A stretch of DNA of 40,889 nucleotides from a virus. The stretch spans positions 1-40,889 of IMG/VR virus record IMGVR_UViG_3300020446_000022. One strand, 5' to 3'. Under the pieces are notes generated by a model. That model did no database searches and was not told the DNA's origin. It saw only the letters and a list, made by a program, of their open reading frames with translations. Both the position numbers and the translations under genes were made by a program. Shown here piece after piece: positions 1 to 7,227 of the stretch (positions are counted from its first letter, which is position 1; each line of letters starts with the position of its first letter).

Positions 1-72
1 AGTTCTTGCACTATTTGGTGCAAATTGTTTTAATGTGTCTTGACAGTTTCCAAATAAAATTTTGTTTTTCAT
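1..72 (-). CDS. DNA methyltransferase, N-terminal fragment (runs off the window)
   Basis: Only the first 24 codons lie in the window. The start reads MKNKILFGNCQDTLKQFAPN, which resembles the N terminus of N6-adenine/N4-cytosine methyltransferases, where a G(D/N)C...L......S segment precedes the SPPY catalytic motif. The SPPY motif would lie outside the window, so the catalytic site is not seen. The ATG overlaps the stop of the 34-codon ORF upstream as ATGA, which supports this start and suggests translational coupling to that ORF and to the helicase. It probably modifies phage DNA. Assignment rests on a short segment only. Confidence 0.5.
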   Translation of the reverse strand, partial: MKNKILFGNCQDTLKQFAPNSART

Positions 73-173
73 CCGTAGGTGTGAATATTATAATGTTTCC
101 GAACTGGTGGATACTTGGGTTTTGGTTTCACCTTGACCGCCTTGTAAATTTTCAGAAGTAAGTCTGTTTTCAT
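69..173 (-). CDS. Small basic 34-aa ORF between helicase and methyltransferase
   Basis: This 34-codon ORF begins with an ATG overlapping the helicase stop (ATGA) and ends with a TGA overlapping the methyltransferase ATG (ATGA). The double coupling is the main argument that it is translated. The peptide is rich in Lys, Pro and Tyr (KVKPKPKYPPVRKHY in the middle) and has no membrane segment. I do not recognise a family. It could be a small nucleic-acid-binding protein, or simply a relay that carries ribosomes from helicase to methyltransferase. Confidence 0.5.
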   Translation of the reverse strand: MKTDLLLKIYKAVKVKPKPKYPPVRKHYNIHTYG

Positions 174-1342
174 CTTGTTACCACTGAAGTTGCTGCTTGA
201 CCCTTGTTGAAGATAGTATCAACTACTGCTTCGACCTTCCTAGCAGTAGAAATACCAACCTTTGAGTAAACAGGGATGCAAACAAGTCCAAATACTTTAT
301 CAGCATTGCCCTTGCGAATCACACGACCAATCGTTTGACTGATTCCAATATAATCCATAGATCTCATGAATAGGACTGCTTCAAGTCCATTGACATTGAT
401 GCCCTCTGAAAGTATGCTGTGGTGAAGAACAACAAACTTCTTGTCATTTCGACCCCATTCATTAAGTGTATCAAAGAATGTTTCTCTGTCCACCTTTTCA
501 CCATCAATGACTGCACCAGTTTTAGATGTGATAAACATGTAAGAGTAACCACGCACTGCCAACTGCTTCACAAAGTCAGTCTGTGATACAAGTGCAACAA
601 TCTGTTTTGTTGACTTGGCACATATCAAAACTTTGTCCTTATCTAGATTATCTATAGCATCAATCATCTGCTCATTATCTCTGTCTGCAACCAGTTCATC
701 TTTTTCAAGTATTCTGGTTTTGTAAACTTCGACCTTTGGTGGTAGTATGTAACCCTGCTTGACCAATTTTGGTGCGGGTACTTGACAGATCACTCTACCG
801 AATATATCAGTATCATTCATACCAACTTTCAAAGGTGTGAGACTGTGCTTTGGTGTAGCAGTAAAGAAGTATGATCTCTCTGCATACATTGAGAAATGCT
901 CAACTGCTTCAATAAAATTCTTTTGAACTGCATTATGTGACTCATCAAAATAAATGGTATCGACTTCAATGTCAAGTGATTCCTGTATCTTGTGTAGTGA
1001 GTGATATGTGGTAAAAATTAATATGTTCTTGGTGCTGTTGTGATACCACTTTTCAAGTTCATCAGTTTTAGTTGTACTGAAATGATGTGTCTCTCCACTG
1101 TGAACGTGTGCCACATCAACATTAGTGATAAACTCAAGAAACTCTGATGATAATTGATTAGCAAGTAAGATACGTGGTGCAACAACCACAATAGTTTTGT
1201 TGACGTATGATCTACTAAACTCATTCATCGCATCATCAATCATGCACATTGTTTTACCACCACCAGTGGGAACAATTATCTGACCTTTAGTATTACGAAG
1301 CATTGCTTTGATTGCTTGCTCTTGGTGAGGTCTTAATTGCAT
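170..1342 (-). CDS. Superfamily 2 DNA helicase (DEAD/DEAH type, UvsW/type III restriction-like)
   Basis: This 390-aa protein has the SF2 helicase motif set: Walker A VPTGGGKT (residues 24-31), Walker B DESH (133-136), motif III TAT (161-163) and an arginine-finger motif VI QTIGRVIRKG near residue 335-343. It should use ATP to translocate on or unwind DNA. It starts directly at the helicase core (RPHQEQAI) and so lacks the N-terminal domain of T4 UvsW, which is about 500 aa. It may be a second helicase rather than the UvsW orthologue. It follows a terminator, has its own sigma70-like promoter, and is coupled by ATGA to a 34-aa ORF and a methyltransferase. Helicase identity is strong; the exact role is inferred. 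Confidence 0.88.
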   Translation of the reverse strand: MQLRPHQEQAIKAMLRNTKGQIIVPTGGGKTMCMIDDAMNEFSRSYVNKTIVVVAPRILLANQLSSEFLEFITNVDVAHVHSGETHHFSTTKTDELEKWYHNSTKNILIFTTYHSLHKIQESLDIEVDTIYFDESHNAVQKNFIEAVEHFSMYAERSYFFTATPKHSLTPLKVGMNDTDIFGRVICQVPAPKLVKQGYILPPKVEVYKTRILEKDELVADRDNEQMIDAIDNLDKDKVLICAKSTKQIVALVSQTDFVKQLAVRGYSYMFITSKTGAVIDGEKVDRETFFDTLNEWGRNDKKFVVLHHSILSEGINVNGLEAVLFMRSMDYIGISQTIGRVIRKGNADKVFGLVCIPVYSKVGISTARKVEAVVDTIFNKGQAATSVVTR

Positions 1343-1368
1343 AAATGTAATAATATCAATATGTACAT

Positions 1369-1397
1369 ATTATAGCAAAAAAGGGTTCGATTGGGAA
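1369..1397 (-). promoter_or_regulatory. Sigma70-like promoter for the helicase operon
   Basis: On the minus strand a perfect TATAAT lies at 1374-1369, 27 bases before the helicase ATG. The hexamer 17 bases upstream (1397-1392) is TTCCCA, a 4/6 match to TTGACA, and lies inside the terminator hairpin of the preceding fibre gene. The -10 is strong and the -35 weak. Confidence 0.5.
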
Positions 1398-1400
1398 CCC
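1377..1400 (-). terminator. Rho-independent terminator after the 690-aa fibre gene
   Basis: On the minus strand GGGTTC and GAACCC pair (1400-1395 with 1388-1383) around a 6-base loop, followed immediately by six T. It lies about 85 bases after the stop of the last structural gene and closes the long late block. The T-tract is also the spacer of the helicase promoter. Confidence 0.75.
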
Positions 1401-1483
1401 CTTGTGACGCTTTTTTAACTGTCTTTAAAAAATATTAAAACTTTCCAAACAATCCATACAAGGTATGTATAAGATTAATAATT

Positions 1484-3556
1484 TTAGTGTAAGTCAACCC
1501 ATGCTCCATTCGCACGACCTTGAAACTTGTTTGTACTTGTATTATATACGATAGAACCATTGATGACACCATTGAGATTATTCCTCTGTGTAGTGGTAAC
1601 TCTTGGCATAATCATGTGTCTAGTAGTGGTAAATCCAGCATTTCCAAAATCAACAGCAGATCTTGTAATAGTAATTCCTACACCAATCTGACCAAACAAT
1701 GCTTGTCCTTGACTACAATCTAATTGAGTTGCTGGTAAAATAGATGTTGTTTTAATACCAATTTCACCACCACCACTAATAACTAATCTTCCAACTGGTG
1801 ATGTGCCTACAGCAAAAGCATGACCACTTGCTGTAGTTCCAATACCAACTCCTCCTATATCAGGATCTTGATTAAATTCCGCTGCACCATTAACTTTTAA
1901 TCCTACAAATGTGGATACGCCACTATTTGCTAAAACATTACCTACTAAATTGGTTGTAATCGTAGGAACAGTCAAGTTACCTGCTGTAATTGTGTTTGCG
2001 ACTACAAGATTATTTGCAACACTTACGTTTGTTCCAAAGTATGCAGCACCAGTTACACGAGATGTACCAACAACATGAAGTTTATTAGTTGGAACTGTAA
2101 CTCCAATACCCAAATCCCCACCAAAAGTAAGAGACATAAGAGTAGAGAAACTCGACCTTCGATGCCAGTGGAATCCACCAGTATTTAAACCAACAGTACC
2201 CGCTTCGAGATAGTAGTTAAAGTTACCTTTACCATAGTTGATAATATCTAGAGACTCTTGGTTAGCACTATATGGGAATGAGGCATTTGTGGTATTCGAT
2301 CTTAATGATGCGTTATTACCTGTAATTGCAGTTCCCCTTCCTAATACTATCGCTGACTCCCCAGAAGCGTTATAAATCTGTAAATCTGTGGTAGGTGCAA
2401 TTCCTAATCCTAGATTTGCACTTTGTAGATTTCCAGTTACATTTACAGACCCACCGAATGTCGCACCAGATGATACGTTGACATCATCTAGAGTCGTAAG
2501 TCCAATAACATCTAGATGTGTGTTTACTGTCGCACCACCAGAATGAGTTGTTGCTCCTGTAAATGTGGTCACACCAGAGATAGAAACATTATCTAAATCT
2601 GTATGCCCATCAACATCTACACCACCAGATATATCTAAACTCGATGCTGTTACTGCTCCAACAGATATATTAGGTGTGCCTGATAAATTTGCAGCAGTTC
2701 CAGTAGTGTTTTGATTACCTGATGCATTTACACCTGGTAAATTTATATCAGCAGAACCATTGAAAGATACTCCTCCAATATTTCTCGCAGTTGCAAGAAT
2801 TGTTGCAGAGTCAGCGTTTCCAGTTACATCTCCAGTTACATCTCCAACAAAACTCGTAGCAGTTGCAACACCTGTGACCACAATACCAGATGGATTTGTA
2901 TCAAACTTGGAAGAATTAACTTCACCAGTTAGATCACCTGTGACATTACCAGTAACATTACCTGTCAATGCACCTTGAAGTGATGTTGCGGTTATAATAC
3001 CAGATACAACTACACCCGCAGCATTTGTGTCAAAGTTTGGTGCATTTACTTCTCCAACAAAACTCGTAGCAGTTACAATACCAGATGCAAATATATGTCC
3101 ACCATCAGAATTGATACCAACACCTGTGCTGAAATTGGTTGGATCTCCACCAACTTGAAAACTATTTCGAGGGTCATTAGTTGATACACCTACGTTTCCA
3201 CCTGTGTTGTAGATACTTGTGAATCCTAGTCCTACATCAATATCAACCCACTGTGAAGTTGGTAAGAATTTAAGATATTGACCATCCCCATAATAAGTAA
3301 CAATACCAGATGATGCTGTAATGATACCAGATTTTATTGAAGTTATACCTATGTCTACTGTTGAAAGTGATGTTATTCCTGTAACTTGAAGAGATATTGA
3401 AGAAGTTAGTCCGCTGACTACAGCATTACCTCTGACATCTAATCTCTCTGTGGGAACGGTGGTTCCAATTCCTACCAGACCTCCACGAACGGTAAAGTCA
3501 TCATCATCTACCTGAACACCATGTCTGAAATTAAAACTTTTATTGATACTCGCCAT
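1484..3556 (-). CDS. Tail fibre-like repeat protein, 690 aa
   Basis: This is a virion fibre-type protein typical of marine T4-like phages. Short beta-rich repeats built on VGIGTT, SGIITATS and GNVTGDLTGEV run through most of its length. The region around residues 160-260 repeats a roughly 45-residue unit (FDTN...G.VV.G...ATS). The C terminus (MIMPRVTTTQRNNL, then GSIVYNTSTNKFQ) resembles fibre tips that end in a short host-contact or trimerisation segment. Unlike the two giant fibres in this window it has no S74 chaperone domain. It is the last gene of the late block, after five oxygenase-like genes, with a late-promoter-like ATAAATA 20 bases upstream and a terminator downstream. A structural role is well supported; host-receptor binding is inferred. 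Confidence 0.8.
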   Translation of the reverse strand: MASINKSFNFRHGVQVDDDDFTVRGGLVGIGTTVPTERLDVRGNAVVSGLTSSISLQVTGITSLSTVDIGITSIKSGIITASSGIVTYYGDGQYLKFLPTSQWVDIDVGLGFTSIYNTGGNVGVSTNDPRNSFQVGGDPTNFSTGVGINSDGGHIFASGIVTATSFVGEVNAPNFDTNAAGVVVSGIITATSLQGALTGNVTGNVTGDLTGEVNSSKFDTNPSGIVVTGVATATSFVGDVTGDVTGNADSATILATARNIGGVSFNGSADINLPGVNASGNQNTTGTAANLSGTPNISVGAVTASSLDISGGVDVDGHTDLDNVSISGVTTFTGATTHSGGATVNTHLDVIGLTTLDDVNVSSGATFGGSVNVTGNLQSANLGLGIAPTTDLQIYNASGESAIVLGRGTAITGNNASLRSNTTNASFPYSANQESLDIINYGKGNFNYYLEAGTVGLNTGGFHWHRRSSFSTLMSLTFGGDLGIGVTVPTNKLHVVGTSRVTGAAYFGTNVSVANNLVVANTITAGNLTVPTITTNLVGNVLANSGVSTFVGLKVNGAAEFNQDPDIGGVGIGTTASGHAFAVGTSPVGRLVISGGGEIGIKTTSILPATQLDCSQGQALFGQIGVGITITRSAVDFGNAGFTTTRHMIMPRVTTTQRNNLNGVINGSIVYNTSTNKFQGRANGAWVDLH
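2841..2864. repeat. 24-bp direct repeat, copy 1 (within the 690-aa fibre gene)
   Basis: This 24-base segment starting tctccaacaaaactcg recurs exactly at 3051-3074. It encodes the SFVGE/D part of the fibre's repeat unit, so it reflects internal duplication of the protein repeat. Confidence 0.7.
3051..3074. repeat. 24-bp direct repeat, copy 2 (within the 690-aa fibre gene)
   Basis: Exact copy of 2841-2864, 210 bases away. The distance is a multiple of three, so recombination between the copies would keep the frame. Confidence 0.7.
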
Positions 3557-3575
3557 TTTACATGAGATTTTTAGT

Positions 3576-3582
3576 TATTTAT
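3576..3582 (-). promoter_or_regulatory. Late-promoter-like element before the 690-aa fibre
   Basis: ATAAATA on the minus strand, 20 bases before the fibre ATG and overlapping the TAA stop of the oxygenase upstream. It matches the TATAAATA late -10 of T4-like phages in 7 of 8 bases. Confidence 0.5.
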
Positions 3583-4202
3583 TCCTTTTCTTTGTTACCA
3601 AAAAAACTTGTGATAGCATATCTTCCGTATCCATCAAAGTAATCTGAATCATTGATTGAAACTTTACTTACACCATGCTCCACCCAACCAGGAAACATGA
3701 TGAGTGAGTTGTTATCACAAGCGAACTCGTAATTATATCTAGGGAACATTAATTCCCCACCCTCAAATCTTTTTGGTTCTCTATAAAAGTATGAAAATGC
3801 TAGAAATTGGTAGTTTCGATCCGTATGAGGATCATAGTAATCCCCATCATGATAATATCTAACTTTAGTAATATCCCAATTAGAGTGAACTACTGTTGAA
3901 CAACAATCATGTAATTGTCCAAAAGGTTCTAAAATTTGTTTATTAAATATTTTTCTATTTACTGTGAGTATATTGGATATACTTCGGAAGTCTTTACTAT
4001 AAAGTTTATCTAGTAGAATTGCTTTCGCACTCGTATATCCAACAACTCCACCATAATCTTTTGCTTCAAATAGTTTACTGGGTTTGGTGTAGAAATCTAG
4101 TTCTTCCCATATTAATTTAAGTTCCTTATCATTATAAAAATTATGAAATATAATATGTGGAAATGGGTCAACAAAAGCGTCAGCACTTATATTTTCTCTC
4201 AT
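3579..4202 (-). CDS. 2OG-Fe(II) oxygenase, prolyl-4-hydroxylase-like (207 aa)
   Basis: This is a 2-oxoglutarate and Fe(II)-dependent oxygenase by motif. The iron ligands are visible as H126-T-D128 and H176 (in FPGWVEHGV), with R194 (GYGRYAITSFFG) as the likely 2-oxoglutarate-binding residue. The stretch FEGGELMFP between them is typical of the prolyl-4-hydroxylase-like branch. Enzymes of this fold hydroxylate protein side chains, nucleobases or small molecules. The substrate cannot be read from sequence. It overlaps the preceding gene by ATGA and ends a run of overlapping oxygenase genes just before a tail-fibre gene, so a virion protein substrate is possible but unproven. Confidence 0.8.
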   Translation of the reverse strand: MRENISADAFVDPFPHIIFHNFYNDKELKLIWEELDFYTKPSKLFEAKDYGGVVGYTSAKAILLDKLYSKDFRSISNILTVNRKIFNKQILEPFGQLHDCCSTVVHSNWDITKVRYYHDGDYYDPHTDRNYQFLAFSYFYREPKRFEGGELMFPRYNYEFACDNNSLIMFPGWVEHGVSKVSINDSDYFDGYGRYAITSFFGNKEKE

Positions 4203-4675
4203 AATTCTACCTCTGTTTCCATTTTCACATCAAGAAATAAAAACTCTAGTGTCTCATTGCTTGGATTATGTGCTTCATGTATATAATCCATTACTTGATA
4301 GCATTGTGGTACACCACTTTCCCATGTTACTTTGTGACCATCCCATATCATATAACAACCGTTCGGAACTTTGGTTGGTATTTGTATTCTCTTATATCTA
4401 TGACTATAGGTATCAGGGTCTTTGTGTGGTTTTAATACTGTACCACCATCAGAAATTGAATACATTGAATTTAATATTTCATCATTTTTGTATATTTTAT
4501 ATACACTATCAGTCATTAATTTTTTTCTGATGTTTATATTTTTACGAACAAATTTTAGTTGACAACTATAAATTTTTTTGTTTGTGTAATTTGGACTCGT
4601 AGGATTTCCTTTCATTGGAAATTTCTTACTTATTGACCACTCATACAACTCTTCTAGTTCTTTTCTCGTAATCAT
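4199..4675 (-). CDS. Aspartyl/asparaginyl beta-hydroxylase-like 2OG oxygenase (158 aa)
   Basis: Residues 78-150 follow the Asp/Asn beta-hydroxylase pattern: H84-K-D86, then R96 in a KRIQIP strand, H133 or H136 in HEAHNPS, and a closing LEFLFLDV strand. This differs from the prolyl-hydroxylase-like pattern of its neighbour, so the two genes are not simple tandem copies. Family members hydroxylate Asp or Asn in proteins, or act on small molecules. ATGA overlaps on both sides place it in the same translationally coupled string. The fold is fairly sure; the substrate is unknown. Confidence 0.68.
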   Translation of the reverse strand: MITRKELEELYEWSISKKFPMKGNPTSPNYTNKKIYSCQLKFVRKNINIRKKLMTDSVYKIYKNDEILNSMYSISDGGTVLKPHKDPDTYSHRYKRIQIPTKVPNGCYMIWDGHKVTWESGVPQCYQVMDYIHEAHNPSNETLEFLFLDVKMETEVEL

Positions 4676-5133
4676 AATTTAGTAAAAACTCCCACGATTG
4701 CATTATTTAATTCAACATCGTAATGTTTATTTTCAAGTTTAGCATAGTCCATAAACTTAAGTCTTATACCATTAATAATTGGATCTCCACTGAAACATAT
4801 CAACCAACTTTTATCATTACCCACAAAAGAATCTTTAATTAATTCACCATTCCAATCTTGATCTGGTGTTAGTGGATTAAAACCAAAGATGTAAACATCC
4901 TCCTTGCAATGATATAATCTTTTTTCATAAAGATATTTTTTAGTATCAAATATCTCTCCATTAGGAATAATATCTATACAATTATCAAAAGGTTTTGCCA
5001 ACATGACAGATCCCTTGATGCAAATATGATAAATTGTGATATTGTCTGGATACCCATCTACAAAATAATCTCCTGATTTTGCTATTTCAGAACAAATTGA
5101 GAACTCCTCACATTTTTTAAAAAATCTTTTCAT
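4672..5133 (-). CDS. Unknown protein in oxygenase cluster, possibly cupin-like (153 aa)
   Basis: I do not recognise a named family. The sequence is rich in short beta strands (TIYHICIKGSVML, DVYIFGFNPL, SWLICFSGDPI), compatible with a double-stranded beta-helix or cupin fold, but no metal-binding HxH/HxD pair is obvious. It overlaps both neighbours by ATGA and lies in the middle of the oxygenase string between two fibre genes, so it is probably co-translated with them. A role in fibre assembly or modification would fit the position; that is inference only. Confidence 0.6.
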   Translation of the reverse strand: MKRFFKKCEEFSICSEIAKSGDYFVDGYPDNITIYHICIKGSVMLAKPFDNCIDIIPNGEIFDTKKYLYEKRLYHCKEDVYIFGFNPLTPDQDWNGELIKDSFVGNDKSWLICFSGDPIINGIRLKFMDYAKLENKHYDVELNNAIVGVFTKL

Positions 5134-5480
5134 AATTCCACCCTCCTCATTTTTAGTATTGATCTCAATCTATCTCTAAATTCATAGTTTATATTTTTCC
5201 CAACCAAATCTCGTAGGTTCAATTCTCCCTCTATCTTTTTACCATAGTTACAATACAATACTATTTCTGTTTCATCTTCCTGTTTCGCAACTCTATTTGA
5301 TCCATAATTTCTCATGAAACTATCCAAGAAAGTTTCAGTATCATATAAATCAAGTTTATCAAGATCAATGGCAAATGCCTTATGATTAAGTATGGGTTCT
5401 CTTGATGTCATTTTACAAACACGCACAACAATTTGATTTGTATCTGGTAAATATTCATCAACTCTGATAGTTACTTTCAT
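5130..5480 (-). CDS. Unknown conserved-looking protein in oxygenase cluster (116 aa)
   Basis: I do not recognise a domain. It opens with a strand-rich segment (MKVTIRVDEYLP) and ends with a basic segment (RSILKMRRVEL). There is no signal peptide or membrane helix. ATGA overlaps with both neighbours (5130-5133 and 5477-5480) argue that it is a real, coupled gene. By position it may be a small accessory of the fibre/oxygenase module. Confidence 0.6.
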   Translation of the reverse strand: MKVTIRVDEYLPDTNQIVVRVCKMTSREPILNHKAFAIDLDKLDLYDTETFLDSFMRNYGSNRVAKQEDETEIVLYCNYGKKIEGELNLRDLVGKNINYEFRDRLRSILKMRRVEL

Positions 5481-6160
5481 TTAAACATCTTCCAATATTT
5501 GGGATTGATATAACCTTGAGAATAATCTAATATCTCTGGTTTATATACGAGAGTAATATCACCAACTATTGCAAGTCTTTCACCTTCAAAAGAATCTCCA
5601 TGTAAATCTGTACAATGTCTAATCGAACTTGGAAATAATACTATATTTCCATCTTTTGGATGAAGAAAAAATGTTGATGAATTAACTTCATTAAATTCTC
5701 GTATTCCATGCTTATAATCACTTGTATTTAATCCAGCGAATAAACTGTTACTATTACTTGGATTTAAGAATTTAATAACATGAGAATTTTTTGGTGCATT
5801 AACATAATATGAAAAAGAAATGTGACTCGTAGAATGATTATGCCATTTAAGACTATCCGATGCACTTCTCGCTCTTGATAACCATGTTTTTGTAATTATT
5901 ATATCATATATCTTTTTATATTTCAACACATCATAGATATAATTCTCGACATGAGAAACTATATCTGTAAATAATGAATCAAGACTTTCCTCTAAATGTA
6001 AAAGTGGATTACCACTATTTTCACTAGTGGTATTGTGCCAACTATCCTCTTCATAATCAAATTTAGAGTACACTTTATAAAAATTATCCTTATATTCTTG
6101 ATGTTTGTCAAGATCACCAACATATAATGTTGTTGGAAATATATTAATTGACTGATACAT
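5477..6160 (-). CDS. Putative 2OG-Fe(II) oxygenase with HxH motif (227 aa)
   Basis: The layout resembles the phage 2OG-FeII_Oxy_5-type family. A tryptophan precedes H107-N-H109 (KWHNHS), followed by a strand SHISFSYYV. Then comes GNIVLFPSSIRHC with H182, and R195 in GERLAIVGDI. The usual H-x-D pair is replaced by H-x-H, seen in that family, so iron binding may be altered. It starts inside the end of the preceding oxygenase (17-bp overlap) and is coupled to the next gene by ATGA. The oxygenase fold is likely; catalytic activity is less sure. Confidence 0.65.
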   Translation of the reverse strand: MYQSINIFPTTLYVGDLDKHQEYKDNFYKVYSKFDYEEDSWHNTTSENSGNPLLHLEESLDSLFTDIVSHVENYIYDVLKYKKIYDIIITKTWLSRARSASDSLKWHNHSTSHISFSYYVNAPKNSHVIKFLNPSNSNSLFAGLNTSDYKHGIREFNEVNSSTFFLHPKDGNIVLFPSSIRHCTDLHGDSFEGERLAIVGDITLVYKPEILDYSQGYINPKYWKMFK

Positions 6161-6629
6161 ATCTATTCCACGGATTTATAAGCATTGAAACTCTATGACC
6201 AGAAAAATCTTTAACACAATGACAAGCTCCAGCAGCAAAAATTACCATTCTATTGGTCTTTGGTGTTATTATATCATCTTCAATTAGTAATTGTCCACCA
6301 AACAGATTTTTTACAGAGGAATAATAAACAATCGAACATAGTGGAAATTTTAATATGCCTTCATCTGCTAATTTTTCATCTTTATCTTGATGCCAATCTG
6401 GTGGTTTAGTGTTGAATCGAGTCCAAAACTCATATCCAACACATGATGATAAATCAACATATTTTCCAGCAAGATTAATTAATGAAATACAAAAATTATC
6501 ATATACGTGATTGTCGTTTAAATCATACCAAGTTGATTTACTTGAAGATTGATCCAATGCCATGTTTATTTTATCAACGGATATATCATCAAGAACGTTG
6601 TCTATTATAATACTAGTAGTCTGAATCAT
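6144..6629 (-). CDS. 2OG-Fe(II) oxygenase (161 aa)
   Basis: A short oxygenase with a complete-looking facial triad: H80-Q-D82 (PDWHQDKDE) and H137 (AAGACHCVKDF), with R146 (SGHRVSML) as the 2-oxoglutarate-binding arginine. GGQLLIEDD between them is the usual turn of the double-stranded beta-helix. It overlaps its neighbours by 17 bp on each side, which implies co-translation. The substrate is unknown. It differs in length and spacing from the adjacent oxygenases, so the cluster holds several divergent enzymes rather than recent copies. Confidence 0.75.
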   Translation of the reverse strand: MIQTTSIIIDNVLDDISVDKINMALDQSSSKSTWYDLNDNHVYDNFCISLINLAGKYVDLSSCVGYEFWTRFNTKPPDWHQDKDEKLADEGILKFPLCSIVYYSSVKNLFGGQLLIEDDIITPKTNRMVIFAAGACHCVKDFSGHRVSMLINPWNRYVSVN

Positions 6630-7200
6630 TTGCTTGAACTATTGCCCATGATGTTGCGATATATTTCTCCCCACCAAGAGGTGGATTCCCACGATGTGTA
6701 TGAGTAAATCCAGCAGGGAAAATTAGAACATCACCCACAGTTGCTTCTTCCCTTCGATTTTGATATAAAAACTCTGTTTCTCCTCCTTGAAAATCATCAT
6801 TGAGATATAATTGTATTACAAATTGTCTTGGTGTTGCACCAATAATACCATTCTCGTAATGCCAATTATGAAATCCACCACCTATTGGTATCTTTTTTAA
6901 TTTACAATCATAAATTAAAAACTTACTCCTGTTTAACACACTAAATGTTGTTATGTATTCATCCACACAAGGTTTAAATTTAGGTATAATGGAACTCGCT
7001 ACCCTACTTGTTACTGGTAGATCATAATCATAATCCCAACATACATTTATAGTTTTGTGATCCTCTTTATGAAGACCCTCTTTGTTATATGACAGAAAAC
7101 TATTATCCTCAAAAAAGTTTATGTCTTTAATTATTTTTTTGCAATCATCGGGCGAAAAGGCACCACGATAACGTCTTATTAAATCTGATTCAATTGGCAT
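6613..7200 (-). CDS. 2OG-Fe(II) oxygenase with H-x-E variant (195 aa)
   Basis: Residues 105-190 follow the prolyl-4-hydroxylase-like pattern: H114-Y-E116 (NWHYENG), then QGGETEFLY, then FPAGFTHTHRG with H167/H169, and K179 as a possible 2-oxoglutarate-binding lysine. The first pair is H-x-E instead of H-x-D; E can act as a ligand in some members. It is the first gene of the oxygenase string, with a late-type CTAAATA 21 bases upstream, so the string is probably expressed late with the virion genes. Family call good, substrate unknown. Confidence 0.75.
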   Translation of the reverse strand: MPIESDLIRRYRGAFSPDDCKKIIKDINFFEDNSFLSYNKEGLHKEDHKTINVCWDYDYDLPVTSRVASSIIPKFKPCVDEYITTFSVLNRSKFLIYDCKLKKIPIGGGFHNWHYENGIIGATPRQFVIQLYLNDDFQGGETEFLYQNRREEATVGDVLIFPAGFTHTHRGNPPLGGEKYIATSWAIVQANDSDY

Positions 7201-7220
7201 GATAAAAAATCTCGTAGAAA

Positions 7221-7227
7221 TATTTAG
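7221..7227 (-). promoter_or_regulatory. Late-promoter-like element before the oxygenase string
   Basis: CTAAATA on the minus strand, 21 bases before the ATG of the first oxygenase gene and directly after the stop of the Gly-rich protein. It is one of a series of (A/C)TAAATA elements in this window. Confidence 0.45.
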
